Assembly: GCF_001269885.1 (NCBI RefSeq)
Contig: NZ_LHVH01000034.1
Location: 1-64,000 of the forward strand
Length of the DNA stretch: 64,000 nucleotides
Source of the DNA: Pseudomonas kilonensis
GTDB lineage: Bacteria > Pseudomonadota > Gammaproteobacteria > Pseudomonadales > Pseudomonadaceae
Reading direction: 5' to 3'
Shown here: positions 35,545-45,387 of the stretch, piece by piece
Position numbering within the stretch: position 1 is the first letter of the stretch
Layout of the letters: each line of letters begins with the position of its first letter
Position numbers and translations under genes: made by a program
The notes under the pieces: generated by a model
The model's input: only the letters and a program-made list of their open reading frames with translations
Told to the model about the DNA's origin: nothing
Databases searched by the model: none

Positions 35545-35652
35545 AAGCCTCTCGTCACAGAGGGTGCCTGACTCATATCTGTATGCAATGCCCAACCCGA
35601 GTATGCATAACTGCTAAACTCCCGCGCCTCATTTCTCTAAGGCGCGCCCGGC

Positions 35653-36669
35653 ATGTCTTCCTTGAATCAGGCGCTGCGCGCCGCCCTCGACCAGCGCCAG
35701 GAGCTGCTCGGCCAACTGCACCAGCAAGGCACCGACTGCTATCGCCTGTTCCATGGCAGCCAGGAAGGCGCACCCGGCCTGACCATCGACCGCTACGGCC
35801 CGCAACTGCTGGTGCAGAGCTTCCACCAGTCACTGGAGCGCGACGACCTGCTGCAACTGCACAGCATCGTCAACGAACGGCTGGGCCTGGACACTCTCTT
35901 GGTCTACAACGATCGCGCCCGGGGCAATTCGCGTGTCGACCGCCAGGACACCGTCTATCAGGCGGACGAGGCCGCCCTGCAAGACCTGGTCGGGCATGAA
36001 TGGGGCTTGAGTTATCGCGTCCGCGGTCGCCATGCCGGGCAGGATCCACTGCTGTTTCTCGACCTGCGCAACGCCCGGGGCTGGGTCAAGGCACACAGCC
36101 GCAATAAAAGCGTGCTGAACCTGTTCGCCTACACCTGCGGCGTCGGCCTGAGCGCCGCGGCCGGTGGTGCGCGGGAGGTGTGCAACCTGGACTTCGCCGA
36201 AGGCAACCTGGCGGTGGGCCGCGAAAACGGCTTGCTCAACCCCGATTTGCCGCCGATGGAATTCGTGCAGTCGGATTACTTTCCGGCGATTCGCCAACTG
36301 GCCGGCCTGCCCATCAGCCAGCGGCGCGGGCAGAAACTGCCCAGCTACGTGCGCCTGGAGCAACGCCAGTACGACCTGGTGCTGCTCGATCCACCGGCCT
36401 GGGCGAAAAGTGCGTTCGGCACCGTCGACCTGTTGCGCGATTACCAAAGCCTGCTGAAACCGGCGCTGCTCACCACCGCCGACAATGGCGTGCTGATCTG
36501 CTGCAACAACCTGGCAAAAGTGCCCATGGACGACTGGCGCGAACAAGTGCTGCGTTGCGCGGAAAAGGCCGGCCGCCCGGTGCGCGAGTGGAGCGTGCTG
36601 ACGCCCGGCAGCGATTTCCCCTCCCAGGACCAGCAGCCACCGCTCAAGACGCTGATCCTCCAGCTCTAG
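35653..36669 (+). CDS. Class I SAM-dependent rRNA methyltransferase, RlmI-like
   Basis: A 338-residue methyltransferase of the RlmI/RlmL-C type. The Rossmann SAM motif is LNLFAYTCGVGLSAAAGG and the catalytic motif LLDPPAWAKS. It lacks the N-terminal PUA domain of RlmI, so the length and target differ; 23S rRNA methylation is likely but the site is unknown. ATG at 35653, alone in its transcript. Confidence 0.82.
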   Translation: MSSLNQALRAALDQRQELLGQLHQQGTDCYRLFHGSQEGAPGLTIDRYGPQLLVQSFHQSLERDDLLQLHSIVNERLGLDTLLVYNDRARGNSRVDRQDTVYQADEAALQDLVGHEWGLSYRVRGRHAGQDPLLFLDLRNARGWVKAHSRNKSVLNLFAYTCGVGLSAAAGGAREVCNLDFAEGNLAVGRENGLLNPDLPPMEFVQSDYFPAIRQLAGLPISQRRGQKLPSYVRLEQRQYDLVLLDPPAWAKSAFGTVDLLRDYQSLLKPALLTTADNGVLICCNNLAKVPMDDWREQVLRCAEKAGRPVREWSVLTPGSDFPSQDQQPPLKTLILQL

Positions 36670-36742
36670 GCCCGCGCCGGAATTCTCACCGAGAAAACCA
36701 GACAAATCTCATAAATCACAGTGGCTTCGGAACCGTAAACGC

Positions 36743-39724
36743 ATGCCATACTCCAAGGCATTCCGAATTCACACCAAGATGAAGCCGCACATGCCCAAAG
36801 GATTGATTCGCGCCATCGGCGCTCTGTTGACCGCACTGGCCCTCTACAGTCTGTTGGGCTTTCTGATTTTGCCGGGCATCGCCTTGCGCATCGCCAACCA
36901 GCAATTAGCCGCCCTTGCGACGGTCCCGGCCCAGATCCAGCGCATCGAACTCAATCCCTTCAGCCTTGAAGTCACCCTCTGGGGCCTGAATATCGGCGAA
37001 CCGGGCAAGGAACAGGTCGGCTTCGAACGGCTGTACGCCAATTTGCAACTCGACAGCTTGTGGTCCGGCGCCCTGCACCTGGTCGACATCGAGCTGGACA
37101 AGCCCAAGACCGAAGTGGTGTTCGCCAAGGACGGTCAGTTGAACCTGCTGGGCCTGTTCAAGCTGCCGGCCAGCGAACCGACGCCCGCCGACCCCGAGGC
37201 CAAGCCGTTCCCGCTGCGGGTCGATCGAATCAAGTTGGCCGGCGGTTATGTGCATTTCCAGGACCTGCGCCCCAGCGAGCCCATTGAGTTTCTCTACGAC
37301 ACCCTCGATTTCGAGCTGAAGAACCTCAGCACCCTGCCCGACGACAATGCCGACATGACGCTGGTGGCGGTAGGTCCCAACGGCGGACAGATCGACTGGA
37401 CCGGTAATTTCAGCCTCACCCCGATTGCCTCCCAAGGCACGCTCAAAGTCACCGACGGCCAGATGAAAGCCTTTTGGCCCTACGTGCGCGACGCCGTACC
37501 GCTGGTGTTGGAAAACGGTGTCCTGAACCTCAGCACCGACTACAAACTCAACCTGGCCAAAGGCACCGAGCTGCTGCTCAACAACGTCGCGGTCAGTGTC
37601 GCGCCCTTCGCCATCAAGGCCCCCGATGGCCGTCCACTGGTGAAGCTCGAACGCCTGGACGTGAGTGAAACCTCGGTGGACCTGGCCAAGCAGCAAGTTA
37701 TCGTGGGCAAGATCCGCAGCCAGAAGCTGGAAACCTGGGCCGCTCGCGAGGCGGACGGGCAACTGGACTGGCAGAAACTCTTCGCCAGCCAGCCGGCCAA
37801 ACCGCAGGTCAAGGCTGAGCCGGCATCTGCCCCGGCGGCGGCCGACTCGCCAAAAGCTGAACCGGCACCGCCCAGCAAACCATGGCAGGTGATGTTGAAG
37901 GACGTGCAGCTACGCGACTATAAGGTGCACTTGGCTGACCGTCAGGCCCAGCCCGCCGTGGCACTGGAGGTCGGCCCGCTGAACCTCGACCTGCAGAACT
38001 ACGACACCCTCAACGGCTCACCCTTTACCCTCAAGCTGGACACCGGGATAGGCAAGCAGGGCAAGATCCTCGCCGACGGCGAGGTCAACCTGAACCCGAT
38101 CACCGCCAAGCTCAAGGTCAAGACCCAGGACGTCGACCTGCGCGTCGCCCAGTCGTACATCAACCCGTTCATTCGCCTGGAGCTGCGCTCCGGGATGCTC
38201 GGCAGCGACCTGGCAGTCGACCTCAAAAGCACCGAGCCACTGGCATTTGCCGTCACCGGCCGCGCCCAGGTCGATCAGTTGCACACCCTCGACACGCTCA
38301 AGACCCGTGACTTCCTCAAGTGGCAGCGCTTGGTCCTCGAAGGCCTGAACTATCAGCACGGTGACAGCCTGTCCATCGACAAGGTCAACCTGTTCCAGCC
38401 TTACGCGCGCTTCATGATCAACGATGACCGCACCACCAACGTCGATGACCTGCTGATTCCGCAACCGGCCGACAGCGGCACCAAGAAAACTGCGGCAAAA
38501 CCGGCGTCCCAGGAAAAACCGCTGGGTATCCACATCGGCGGCATCGCCATCAATGACGGTTCGGCCAACTTCGCCGACTTCAGCCTGACGCCCAATTTCG
38601 CCACCGCCGTCCAGCAGCTCAACGGCCAGATCGGTACCATCGACAGCCGCCAGGCCAAACCGGCCAGCGTCGACATCAAGGGCAAGGTCGACCGTTACGC
38701 GCCTGTCACCATCAAGGGGGCGGTCAACCCCTTCGATCCGATGGCCAGCCTCGACATCGCCACCAGTTTCAAACGGGTCGAGCTGACCACCCTGACCCCC
38801 TACTCTGGCAAGTTCGCCGGCTATCGCATCCGCAAGGGTCGGCTCAATCTCGACCTGCATTACCGGATCACCCAGGGCAAGCTCCAGGCGGAGAACAAAG
38901 TGGTGGTCGAGCAACTGCAACTGGGTGAGAAAGTCGACAGCCCGGACGCCGTGAGCCTGCCACTCAAATTGGCCGTCGCATTACTGAAGGATTCCGAGGG
39001 CAGGATTTCCATCGAACTACCGGTTTCCGGCGATCTCAACGACCCGCAATTCAGTGTCATGCCAATCGTCTGGCAGACCCTGCGCAACCTGGTGGTCCGC
39101 GCGGCCCAGGCGCCGTTCAAGCTTATCGGTGGGCTGGTGGCCGGTGGCGGCTCGGAAGATCTGGGCAGCGTGGCGTTTGCGCCGGGCTCCAGCGACCTGA
39201 GCAAGGACAACGAAGGCACACTGCTCAAACTGTCCGAAGCCCTTGGCAAACGTCCGGAGCTGCGCCTGGAGATCGAAGGCACCGCCGCCGAAAGCAGCGA
39301 CGGTCCGTTGCTCGCCGCCCAGCGCCTGGAGCGCGAGTACCAGTACAACTACTACAAGATGCTGCAGCGTCGGGGCGACAAAGTCCCGGCCCAGGCCTCG
39401 CTGATACAGGTGCCCGAGGACGAAAAGGCGCCGCTGCTCGAAGGCATCTACCGCACCCGCCTCAAGACCCAACCGCCCGCCGAATGGACGCAACTGGACA
39501 AAAAGGCGCGCATCGAGAAACTGCGTGAAGGCGTGATCAAGTTCTGGAGCGGCAGCGACGTGCTGTTGCGTCAACTGGGCCAGGAACGGGCCAGCAGCAT
39601 CAAGGACTTCCTGGTAGACAAAGGCCAGTTGGCCGACGACCGCGTGTATTTCATCGACGCCAGCCTCGGCCAGGCCGAGAGCGATGGCCGGGTGATTACC
39701 CCGATGCATCTGGATGCCGAATAA
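36743..39724 (+). CDS. DUF748 (AsmA-like) envelope protein
   Basis: A 993-residue protein with one N-terminal membrane anchor (about residues 25-45) and a very long periplasmic part of repeated AsmA/DUF748-type beta segments (such as LNLLGLFKLP, DVDLRVAQSYI, LDIATSFKRVELTTL). A Pro/Ala-rich linker occurs near residues 350-385. The last about 180 residues contain an OmpA-like segment (FAPGSSDLSKDNEGTLLKLSEALGKRPELRLEIEG). By analogy with other AsmA-like proteins it may bridge the periplasm in lipid transport. Alternative starts at 36779 and 36794 exist. Confidence 0.82.
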   Translation: MPYSKAFRIHTKMKPHMPKGLIRAIGALLTALALYSLLGFLILPGIALRIANQQLAALATVPAQIQRIELNPFSLEVTLWGLNIGEPGKEQVGFERLYANLQLDSLWSGALHLVDIELDKPKTEVVFAKDGQLNLLGLFKLPASEPTPADPEAKPFPLRVDRIKLAGGYVHFQDLRPSEPIEFLYDTLDFELKNLSTLPDDNADMTLVAVGPNGGQIDWTGNFSLTPIASQGTLKVTDGQMKAFWPYVRDAVPLVLENGVLNLSTDYKLNLAKGTELLLNNVAVSVAPFAIKAPDGRPLVKLERLDVSETSVDLAKQQVIVGKIRSQKLETWAAREADGQLDWQKLFASQPAKPQVKAEPASAPAAADSPKAEPAPPSKPWQVMLKDVQLRDYKVHLADRQAQPAVALEVGPLNLDLQNYDTLNGSPFTLKLDTGIGKQGKILADGEVNLNPITAKLKVKTQDVDLRVAQSYINPFIRLELRSGMLGSDLAVDLKSTEPLAFAVTGRAQVDQLHTLDTLKTRDFLKWQRLVLEGLNYQHGDSLSIDKVNLFQPYARFMINDDRTTNVDDLLIPQPADSGTKKTAAKPASQEKPLGIHIGGIAINDGSANFADFSLTPNFATAVQQLNGQIGTIDSRQAKPASVDIKGKVDRYAPVTIKGAVNPFDPMASLDIATSFKRVELTTLTPYSGKFAGYRIRKGRLNLDLHYRITQGKLQAENKVVVEQLQLGEKVDSPDAVSLPLKLAVALLKDSEGRISIELPVSGDLNDPQFSVMPIVWQTLRNLVVRAAQAPFKLIGGLVAGGGSEDLGSVAFAPGSSDLSKDNEGTLLKLSEALGKRPELRLEIEGTAAESSDGPLLAAQRLEREYQYNYYKMLQRRGDKVPAQASLIQVPEDEKAPLLEGIYRTRLKTQPPAEWTQLDKKARIEKLREGVIKFWSGSDVLLRQLGQERASSIKDFLVDKGQLADDRVYFIDASLGQAESDGRVITPMHLDAE

Positions 39725-39725
39725 G

Positions 39726-40016
39726 ATGAAACCCTGGTTCGGGCTCTGTCTATTGCTAGCCGCCGGCCAAGCCGCGGCTGCCGACACGCTGCGCTGCGGC
39801 AGCCAGTTGATCAGCGTCGGCGACCGCTCGAGCGAAGTGCTGCAAAAGTGCGGTCAGCCAGCGGCGCGGGATGACTTGGGCTACAAGCGCAGTGTCAATC
39901 GCCGGGAGGAATACCCGGTGGAAGAATGGACCTACGGCCCCAACAGCGGCATGTATCAGTACCTGCGTTTCGAGGGTAATCGGCTGGTGCAGATCACCAG
40001 CAAGCGGGGGCGGTGA
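39726..40016 (+). CDS. DUF2845 exported protein
   Basis: A 96-residue periplasmic protein. The signal peptide is residues 1-19 (ending AAA), followed by LRCGSQLISVGDRSSEVLQKCGQP, a DUF2845/SmpA-like pattern with two cysteines likely to form a disulfide. It starts one base after the DUF748 stop, so both are co-expressed. Function unknown. Confidence 0.82.
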   Translation: MKPWFGLCLLLAAGQAAAADTLRCGSQLISVGDRSSEVLQKCGQPAARDDLGYKRSVNRREEYPVEEWTYGPNSGMYQYLRFEGNRLVQITSKRGR

Positions 40017-40065
40017 CCGGGCCACTACACAACTAGCTGGCATGTGTGTTGATTGTGCCGCCGCC

Positions 40066-40148
40066 TTCGCGAGCAAGCCCGCTCCCACAGTGGATCGCAT
40101 TCTTCCTGAAGAAACTCGGTCCACTGTGGGAGCGGGCTTGCTCGCGAA
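40066..40148. repeat. REP doublet (REPIN), inward-facing orientation
   Basis: TTCGCGAGCAAGCCCGCTCC leads and its reverse complement closes, so the units are inverted relative to most doublets in the window. Arms are 28 bases and perfect. Confidence 0.9.
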
Positions 40149-40204
40149 AAGGGCAACTCGACTCTCCAGACTGCCCCAGCTACTTTTTGCACCCCAGAAT
40201 AGAA

Positions 40205-40259
40205 CAGGCCCCCGGCACGAATGCCGGGGGCCTGTAATGGCCACGTCCGTGTGGCCTTT
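40205..40259 (+). terminator. Two hairpins between DUF2845 and BON genes
   Basis: A very strong 13-base stem CAGGCCCCCGGCA (40205-40217) / TGCCGGGGGCCTG (40222-40234) without a T-run is followed by GGCCAC-N6-GTGGCC (40239-40256) and TTT. It sits between convergent genes and may stop both transcripts. Nothing else was seen up to 40342. Confidence 0.55.
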
Positions 40260-40342
40260 CGCATGAACTCCAAAGCGACGGCAAACGTATATCCTGGCCC
40301 GCTTGCCGCGCCTTCTCCCAGTCCAGGCGAGAAGTCTTAGCC

Positions 40343-40696
40343 TTACTCGGCTTTCAGGCCGTCAGCCGATACGGCCTTGACGCCTTTGATTTTCTTGGCG
40401 ATTGCCACAGCGGTGTCTTTTTGTGCATCAGTGACTTTGGTCATCGAAGACAGGGACACAACACCTTTGTTGGTTTCGACTTTGATATCTGTGCCTGGAA
40501 TGCCTTTTTCAGTGACCAGATCAGCTTTGACCTTGGTGGTGATCCAGGTATCGGAAACGTCTTCCTTGGCCTCTGTCACTTCGCCTGCAGCCAGCATCAT
40601 TGGCGCCTGAGTTGCTTGAGTGGTCTCGGCGAATGCGCTAGCCATGGTCAGGGTCAGAGCGGTAGCAGCGGCGGCAGTGATAGCGAACTTCTTCAT
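40343..40696 (-). CDS. BON-domain periplasmic protein (OsmY-like)
   Basis: A 117-residue exported protein: signal peptide residues 1-23 (ending AFA), then one BON domain (about residues 47-115, DTWITTKVKADLVTEKGI...VKTNKG-type core, then KGVKAVSADGLKAE). Likely envelope/osmotic-stress related by analogy with OsmY. The start at 40696 is supported by AGGAG nine bases upstream. Confidence 0.85.
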   Translation of the reverse strand: MKKFAITAAAATALTLTMASAFAETTQATQAPMMLAAGEVTEAKEDVSDTWITTKVKADLVTEKGIPGTDIKVETNKGVVSLSSMTKVTDAQKDTAVAIAKKIKGVKAVSADGLKAE

Positions 40697-40963
40697 ACGA
40701 GTAACTCCTGTTTTTCTCAAAAACTGCCGGAGGTGCATCCCGGCAGGGTTATCAGGAGTAGTGCGAAGGTTGTGCCAGTTTTAAGAAACCAATTAATTCT
40801 TTATAAATCAATCAGTTAAGCGAAACGGTGAAATTCAGAATCATGCAAATTGCATGAGCCTCCCATTTTCAACATGCAACATGCCGATCCTGCCTTGCCG
40901 CTAAGCCGATAAATCAAGAACGGTTTGCACGGCGAGGGAGCGGCCCCCCTCGCCGCGCGAGTA

Positions 40964-41371
40964 TCAGGTGCCAGGGCAAGCGGTCGGCAGGTATTCCTTG
41001 GCTGCGGTGGATGCGCATGTCCAGGCGCCGTCGACATCACGGCTGAGGGTGATCGTCTTGCCTGCTACGGAGGCAGGGGCGTTCAGGAGGGTACAAACGA
41101 TGGTGCCTGCCGTCGTAGCCGTACCTGTTACCGAAACTGTGCAGTTGCTGGTTGTGGTCGGGGCGTTCATGAGGGCCAACGTTGGAGTAACGCCCTGATT
41201 CATCTGATCCTCGTACGCCACCTTCAGCGCCGAGATTTCCCCCAGCCCGGCGGTAGCCTTCGCCCGCGCTTGGTACCTGGAATATTGCGGCAACGCAAAC
41301 GTCGCCAGAATGCCGATGATCGCCACGACGATCAGCAGTTCGATCAGTGTAAAACCCTTCTGCTTACTCAT
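40964..41371 (-). CDS. pilA: Type IV pilin PilA
   Basis: A 135-residue prepilin. The class IVa leader is cleaved after Gly6 (MSKQKG|FTLIE) with Glu at mature position 5, followed by the hydrophobic N-terminal helix. The mature protein is 129 residues with a Thr/Ala-rich globular domain and four cysteines, allowing a C-terminal disulfide loop. It is divergent from pilBCD, whose products assemble and process it, and has a sigma54 promoter for PilR control. Confidence 0.93.
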   Translation of the reverse strand: MSKQKGFTLIELLIVVAIIGILATFALPQYSRYQARAKATAGLGEISALKVAYEDQMNQGVTPTLALMNAPTTTSNCTVSVTGTATTAGTIVCTLLNAPASVAGKTITLSRDVDGAWTCASTAAKEYLPTACPGT

Positions 41372-41419
41372 AGATATCTCCGTAGCATGAGTCGAAATCT
41401 CATGACCTGAAATGGCCTT

Positions 41420-41435
41420 TGCAGGGCACATGCCA
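41420..41435 (-). promoter_or_regulatory. Sigma54 promoter of pilA
   Basis: On the minus strand TGGCATGTGCCCTGCA has the -24 (TGGCAT) and -12 (CTGCA) elements at the correct spacing, about 50 bases before the pilA start. PilR, encoded at 62.3-63.7 kb, is the expected activator. Confidence 0.85.
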
Positions 41436-41595
41436 ACCCTCAAGCCTCATCAATAAAGGGGGTTGAACCCGCACAATGGCAACGTCCTACCTCAACAACC
41501 GCACTATCTGACGTTTTTTGTCACCCTGCCCCGCTGGTTTGGCGCCAAGCCTTGACTAGGCTATAAGTCATGAATTGTTCGCCGCCGGGATTCCC

Positions 41596-43296
41596 ATGAA
41601 TGACATCGCCCTCAGCGGCCTGACCAAGCAATTGGTGTTGGCCGAACTGCTCACCGAGCAAAGTGCGCAACAGGCGTATCAACAGGCCCAACGCAACCGC
41701 ATCCCCCTGGTCAGCTACCTGGTGCAGAACAAACTGGTCCAGAGCCGCCAGGTCGCGGAGATTGCTTCGGAGCATTTTGGCGTTGCCCTGCTGGACCTCA
41801 ACAGCCTCGACAAGGAAACCCAACCCACCGGCCTGGTCAGCGAGAAACTGGTGCGCCAGCACCACGCCCTACCGCTGTGGCGGCGTGGCAACAAGCTGTA
41901 TGTAGGTATCTCCGACCCCACCAATCATCAGGCCATCAACGACATCCAATTCAGCACCGGCCTGACCACCGAAGCCATCCTGGTGGAGGACGACAAGCTC
42001 AGCGACGCCATCGAAAAGTTTTTCGAGTCCAGCAGCACCGGCCTGGAAGGCATGGGCGATGTCGACCTCGACGGCCTGGACATCGAATCGATCGACGACA
42101 CCAGGCAGGACTCCATCGCCGGCCAGGACACCGACGATGCGCCCGTGGTGCGCTTCGTCAACAAGATGCTGCTGGACGCAATCAAGGGTGGCTCTTCCGA
42201 CTTGCACTTCGAGCCCTATGAAAAGATCTACCGGGTGCGGGTGCGCACCGACGGCATGCTGCGAGAAGTGGCCAGGCCGCCGATCCAACTGGCCAGCCGT
42301 ATCGCCGCACGCCTGAAAGTCATGGCCAGCCTGGATATTTCCGAGCGGCGCAAACCCCAGGACGGGCGCCTGAAAATGCGCCTGTCGAAAACCAAGTCCA
42401 TCGATTTCCGGGTCAACACCCTGCCCACGCTCTGGGGCGAAAAAGTGGTGATCCGGATCCTCGACCCGTCCAGCGCACAAATGGGCATCGATGCCCTGGG
42501 CTACGAACCGGACCAGAAAGACCTGTACATGGCCGCCCTCAAGCAACCGCAAGGGCTGATCCTGGTGACCGGCCCGACCGGCTCGGGCAAGACCGTGTCG
42601 CTGTACACCGGGCTGAATATCCTCAACACCGTGGACATCAACATTTCCACCGCCGAAGACCCGGTGGAAATCAACATGGAAGGCATCAACCAGGTCAACG
42701 TGAATCCGCGCCAGGGGCTGGATTTCGCCCAGGCCCTGCGCTCGTTCCTGCGCCAGGACCCGGACGTGATCATGGTCGGCGAGATCCGCGACCTGGAAAC
42801 CGCCGAGATCGCCATCAAGGCCGCCCAGACCGGGCACCTGGTGCTCTCCACCCTGCACACCAACAGCGCCGCCGAAACCCTGATCCGCCTGCAGAATATG
42901 GGCATTCCGGGGTTCAACATCGCCACCGCCGTGCACCTGATCATTGCCCAACGGCTGGCGCGCAAGCTGTGCAACCACTGCAAGAGAGCCATCGAGATTC
43001 CCGAAGAAACCCTGCTCAAGGAAGGTTTCAGCCGGGAACGCATCGGCACATTCACGATCTATGAGCCGGTCGGTTGCGAACAGTGCAACCAGGGTTACAA
43101 AGGGCGCGTGGGGGTTTACGAAGTGGTCAAGAACACGCCCGAGCTGCAACGGTTGATCATGGCCGAGGGCAACTCGCTGGAAATCGATCTGCAGATGCGC
43201 AAGGACGGCTTCAATGACCTGCGCACGTCGGGGCTGCTCAAAGTGATGCAGGGCGTCACCAGCCTCGAAGAAATCAACCGGGTCACCAAGGATTAA
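41596..43296 (+). CDS. pilB: Type IV pilus assembly ATPase PilB
   Basis: A 566-residue extension motor of the GspE/PilB family. It has an N-terminal N1D-like domain and a C-terminal ATPase with Walker A GPTGSGKT, the Asp box, Walker B VGEIRDLETAE and His box (LSTLHTNSA). A zinc tetracysteine (CNHC...CEQC) is present. The start at 41596 is chosen over one seven codons upstream. First gene of pilB-pilC-pilD. Confidence 0.95.
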   Translation: MNDIALSGLTKQLVLAELLTEQSAQQAYQQAQRNRIPLVSYLVQNKLVQSRQVAEIASEHFGVALLDLNSLDKETQPTGLVSEKLVRQHHALPLWRRGNKLYVGISDPTNHQAINDIQFSTGLTTEAILVEDDKLSDAIEKFFESSSTGLEGMGDVDLDGLDIESIDDTRQDSIAGQDTDDAPVVRFVNKMLLDAIKGGSSDLHFEPYEKIYRVRVRTDGMLREVARPPIQLASRIAARLKVMASLDISERRKPQDGRLKMRLSKTKSIDFRVNTLPTLWGEKVVIRILDPSSAQMGIDALGYEPDQKDLYMAALKQPQGLILVTGPTGSGKTVSLYTGLNILNTVDINISTAEDPVEINMEGINQVNVNPRQGLDFAQALRSFLRQDPDVIMVGEIRDLETAEIAIKAAQTGHLVLSTLHTNSAAETLIRLQNMGIPGFNIATAVHLIIAQRLARKLCNHCKRAIEIPEETLLKEGFSRERIGTFTIYEPVGCEQCNQGYKGRVGVYEVVKNTPELQRLIMAEGNSLEIDLQMRKDGFNDLRTSGLLKVMQGVTSLEEINRVTKD

Positions 43297-43298
43297 GC

Positions 43299-44516
43299 AT
43301 GGCGGTCAAGGCAGTAAAAACCGACGTCTATACGTGGGAAGGCAAAGACCGCAAAGGCGTGAAAATGACCGGCGAGCTGACGGGTCAGAGCCCGGCCCTG
43401 GTCAAGGCACAGCTGCGCAAACAAGGCATCAACCCGCAGAAGGTGCGCAAGAAATCCACCTCGATATTCAGCAAGGGCAAGCGCATCAAGCCGCTGGATA
43501 TCGCCCTCTTCACCCGCCAGATGGCCACGATGCTCAAGGCTGGCGTACCGCTGCTGCAAGCGTTCGACATCATCGGCGAAGGCTTCGACAACGCCAACAT
43601 GCGCAAGCTGGTGGACCAGGTGAAGCAGGAAGTTGCCGCTGGCAACAGCTTCGCCGCCTCGCTGCGCAAATGCCCACAGTATTTCGACGACCTGTACTGC
43701 AACCTCGTCGACGCCGGTGAACAGGCCGGCGCCCTGGACACACTGCTGGACCGGGTCGCGACCTACAAGGAAAAGAGCGAAGCCCTCAAGGCCAAGATCA
43801 AGAAAGCCATGACCTACCCGACGGCGGTGATACTCGTCGCAGCGGTGGTCACCGGCATCCTGCTGGTCAAGGTGGTGCCACAGTTCGAATCGGTATTCTC
43901 CGGGTTCGGTGCGCAGCTGCCGGCCTTCACGGTGATGGTCATCGGCCTGTCGGAGTTCATGCAGGAATGGTGGTGGATGCTGCTTGGCGGCTTGGCGGGG
44001 GCTTTTTTCGGGGTGAAATATGCCCTCAAGCGTTCCCAGGCGTTTCGTGACTGGCGAGACACATGGCTGCTCAAGCTCCCGTTGATAGGTACCTTGATGT
44101 ACAAGTCTGCGGTGGCTCGCTATGCCCGCACGCTCTCGACGACATTCGCCGCTGGCGTGCCGCTGGTCGAAGCCCTCGACTCGGTATCGGGTGCCACCGG
44201 CAATGTGGTATTCAAGCGTGCCGTGCAGCGCATCCGCCAGGACGTCTCGACCGGCATGCAGTTGAATTTTTCCATGCGCGCCTCAGGGATCTTTCCGAAC
44301 CTGGCGATCCAGATGACCGCCATCGGCGAGGAATCCGGCGCGCTGGACGACATGCTCGACAAAGTGGCGAGCTTTTATGAGGCCGAGGTGGACAATCTGG
44401 TGGACAACCTCACCAGCCTGATGGAACCCTTCATCATGGTGGTCCTGGGGGTGGTCGTCGGTGGCCTGGTGGTTGCCATGTACTTGCCCATCTTTCAACT
44501 CGGCTCTGCGATCTGA
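43299..44516 (+). CDS. pilC: Type IV pilus inner-membrane platform protein PilC
   Basis: A 405-residue GspF-family protein with two similar halves (F domains around residues 70-190 and 275-395) and three membrane segments. Each half starts with a conserved pattern (FTRQMATMLKAGVPLLQAFDI and YARTLSTTFAAGVPLVEAL). It starts two bases after the pilB stop. Confidence 0.95.
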   Translation: MAVKAVKTDVYTWEGKDRKGVKMTGELTGQSPALVKAQLRKQGINPQKVRKKSTSIFSKGKRIKPLDIALFTRQMATMLKAGVPLLQAFDIIGEGFDNANMRKLVDQVKQEVAAGNSFAASLRKCPQYFDDLYCNLVDAGEQAGALDTLLDRVATYKEKSEALKAKIKKAMTYPTAVILVAAVVTGILLVKVVPQFESVFSGFGAQLPAFTVMVIGLSEFMQEWWWMLLGGLAGAFFGVKYALKRSQAFRDWRDTWLLKLPLIGTLMYKSAVARYARTLSTTFAAGVPLVEALDSVSGATGNVVFKRAVQRIRQDVSTGMQLNFSMRASGIFPNLAIQMTAIGEESGALDDMLDKVASFYEAEVDNLVDNLTSLMEPFIMVVLGVVVGGLVVAMYLPIFQLGSAI

Positions 44517-44517
44517 C

Positions 44518-45387
44518 ATGCCCCTGAGCGAATTCTTCGTGCTGTACCCCCTGGCTTTCGTGCTCGTTGCGGCATTGCTCGGCCTGATCATCGGCAGTTT
44601 CCTCAACGTGCTGGTGTGGCGCCTGCCGAAGATGCTCAACCGCGAATGGCGCCTGCAAGCCCACGACCTGCTGGGCCTGCCGGCCGAAACCCCGGGCCCG
44701 GTCTACAACCTGATGCTGCCCCACTCCCAGTGCCCGCACTGCGGCCATCGCATCCGCGCCTGGGAAAACATCCCCCTGCTCAGCTACCTGATGCTGCGCG
44801 GTCGCTGCTCAAGCTGCGCCGCGCCCATCGGCAGGCGTTACCCCCTGACCGAAGTGGCCTGCGGCGCGTTATCGGCGTTCGTCGCCTGGCATTTCGGCTT
44901 TGGCTGGCACGCCGCGATGGTGATGGTGTTGACCTGGGGCCTGCTGGGCATGAGCCTGATCGACGCCGAGCATCAATTACTGCCCGATACCCTGGTGCTG
45001 CCGTTGTTGTGGCTGGGCTTGATCATCAACAGCTTCGGACTCTTCGTGCCCTTGAACCAGGCGATGTGGGGCGCCGTGGCCGGCTATCTGGCGCTGTGGT
45101 CGGTGTTCTGGGTGTTCAAGCTGATCACCGGCAAGGAAGGCATGGGCTACGGGGATTTCAAGCTACTGGCGATGCTCGGCGCCTGGGGTGGCTGGCAGAT
45201 CCTGCCGCTGACGCTGCTGCTGTCGTCGCTGGTGGGCGCCGTTGTCGGGGTGATTGTGCTGCGCTTGCGTGATGCTCCCGGGTCGACGCAGATCCCCTTT
45301 GGACCTTATCTGGCCATTGCCGGCTGGATTGCCTTGCTCTGGGGTGGTCAAATAACCGACTTCTATTGGCAGTCTGTCGGTTTTTAA
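44518..45387 (+). CDS. pilD: Prepilin peptidase / N-methyltransferase PilD
   Basis: A 289-residue membrane aspartic protease that cleaves and methylates prepilins and type II pseudopilins. The cytoplasmic loop has two CxxC pairs (CPHC, CSSC). The catalytic aspartates are in GMSLIDAEHQLLPD and GYGDFKL. About eight membrane segments. It starts one base after the pilC stop; its own stop overlaps coaE (TAATG). Confidence 0.95.
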   Translation: MPLSEFFVLYPLAFVLVAALLGLIIGSFLNVLVWRLPKMLNREWRLQAHDLLGLPAETPGPVYNLMLPHSQCPHCGHRIRAWENIPLLSYLMLRGRCSSCAAPIGRRYPLTEVACGALSAFVAWHFGFGWHAAMVMVLTWGLLGMSLIDAEHQLLPDTLVLPLLWLGLIINSFGLFVPLNQAMWGAVAGYLALWSVFWVFKLITGKEGMGYGDFKLLAMLGAWGGWQILPLTLLLSSLVGAVVGVIVLRLRDAPGSTQIPFGPYLAIAGWIALLWGGQITDFYWQSVGF

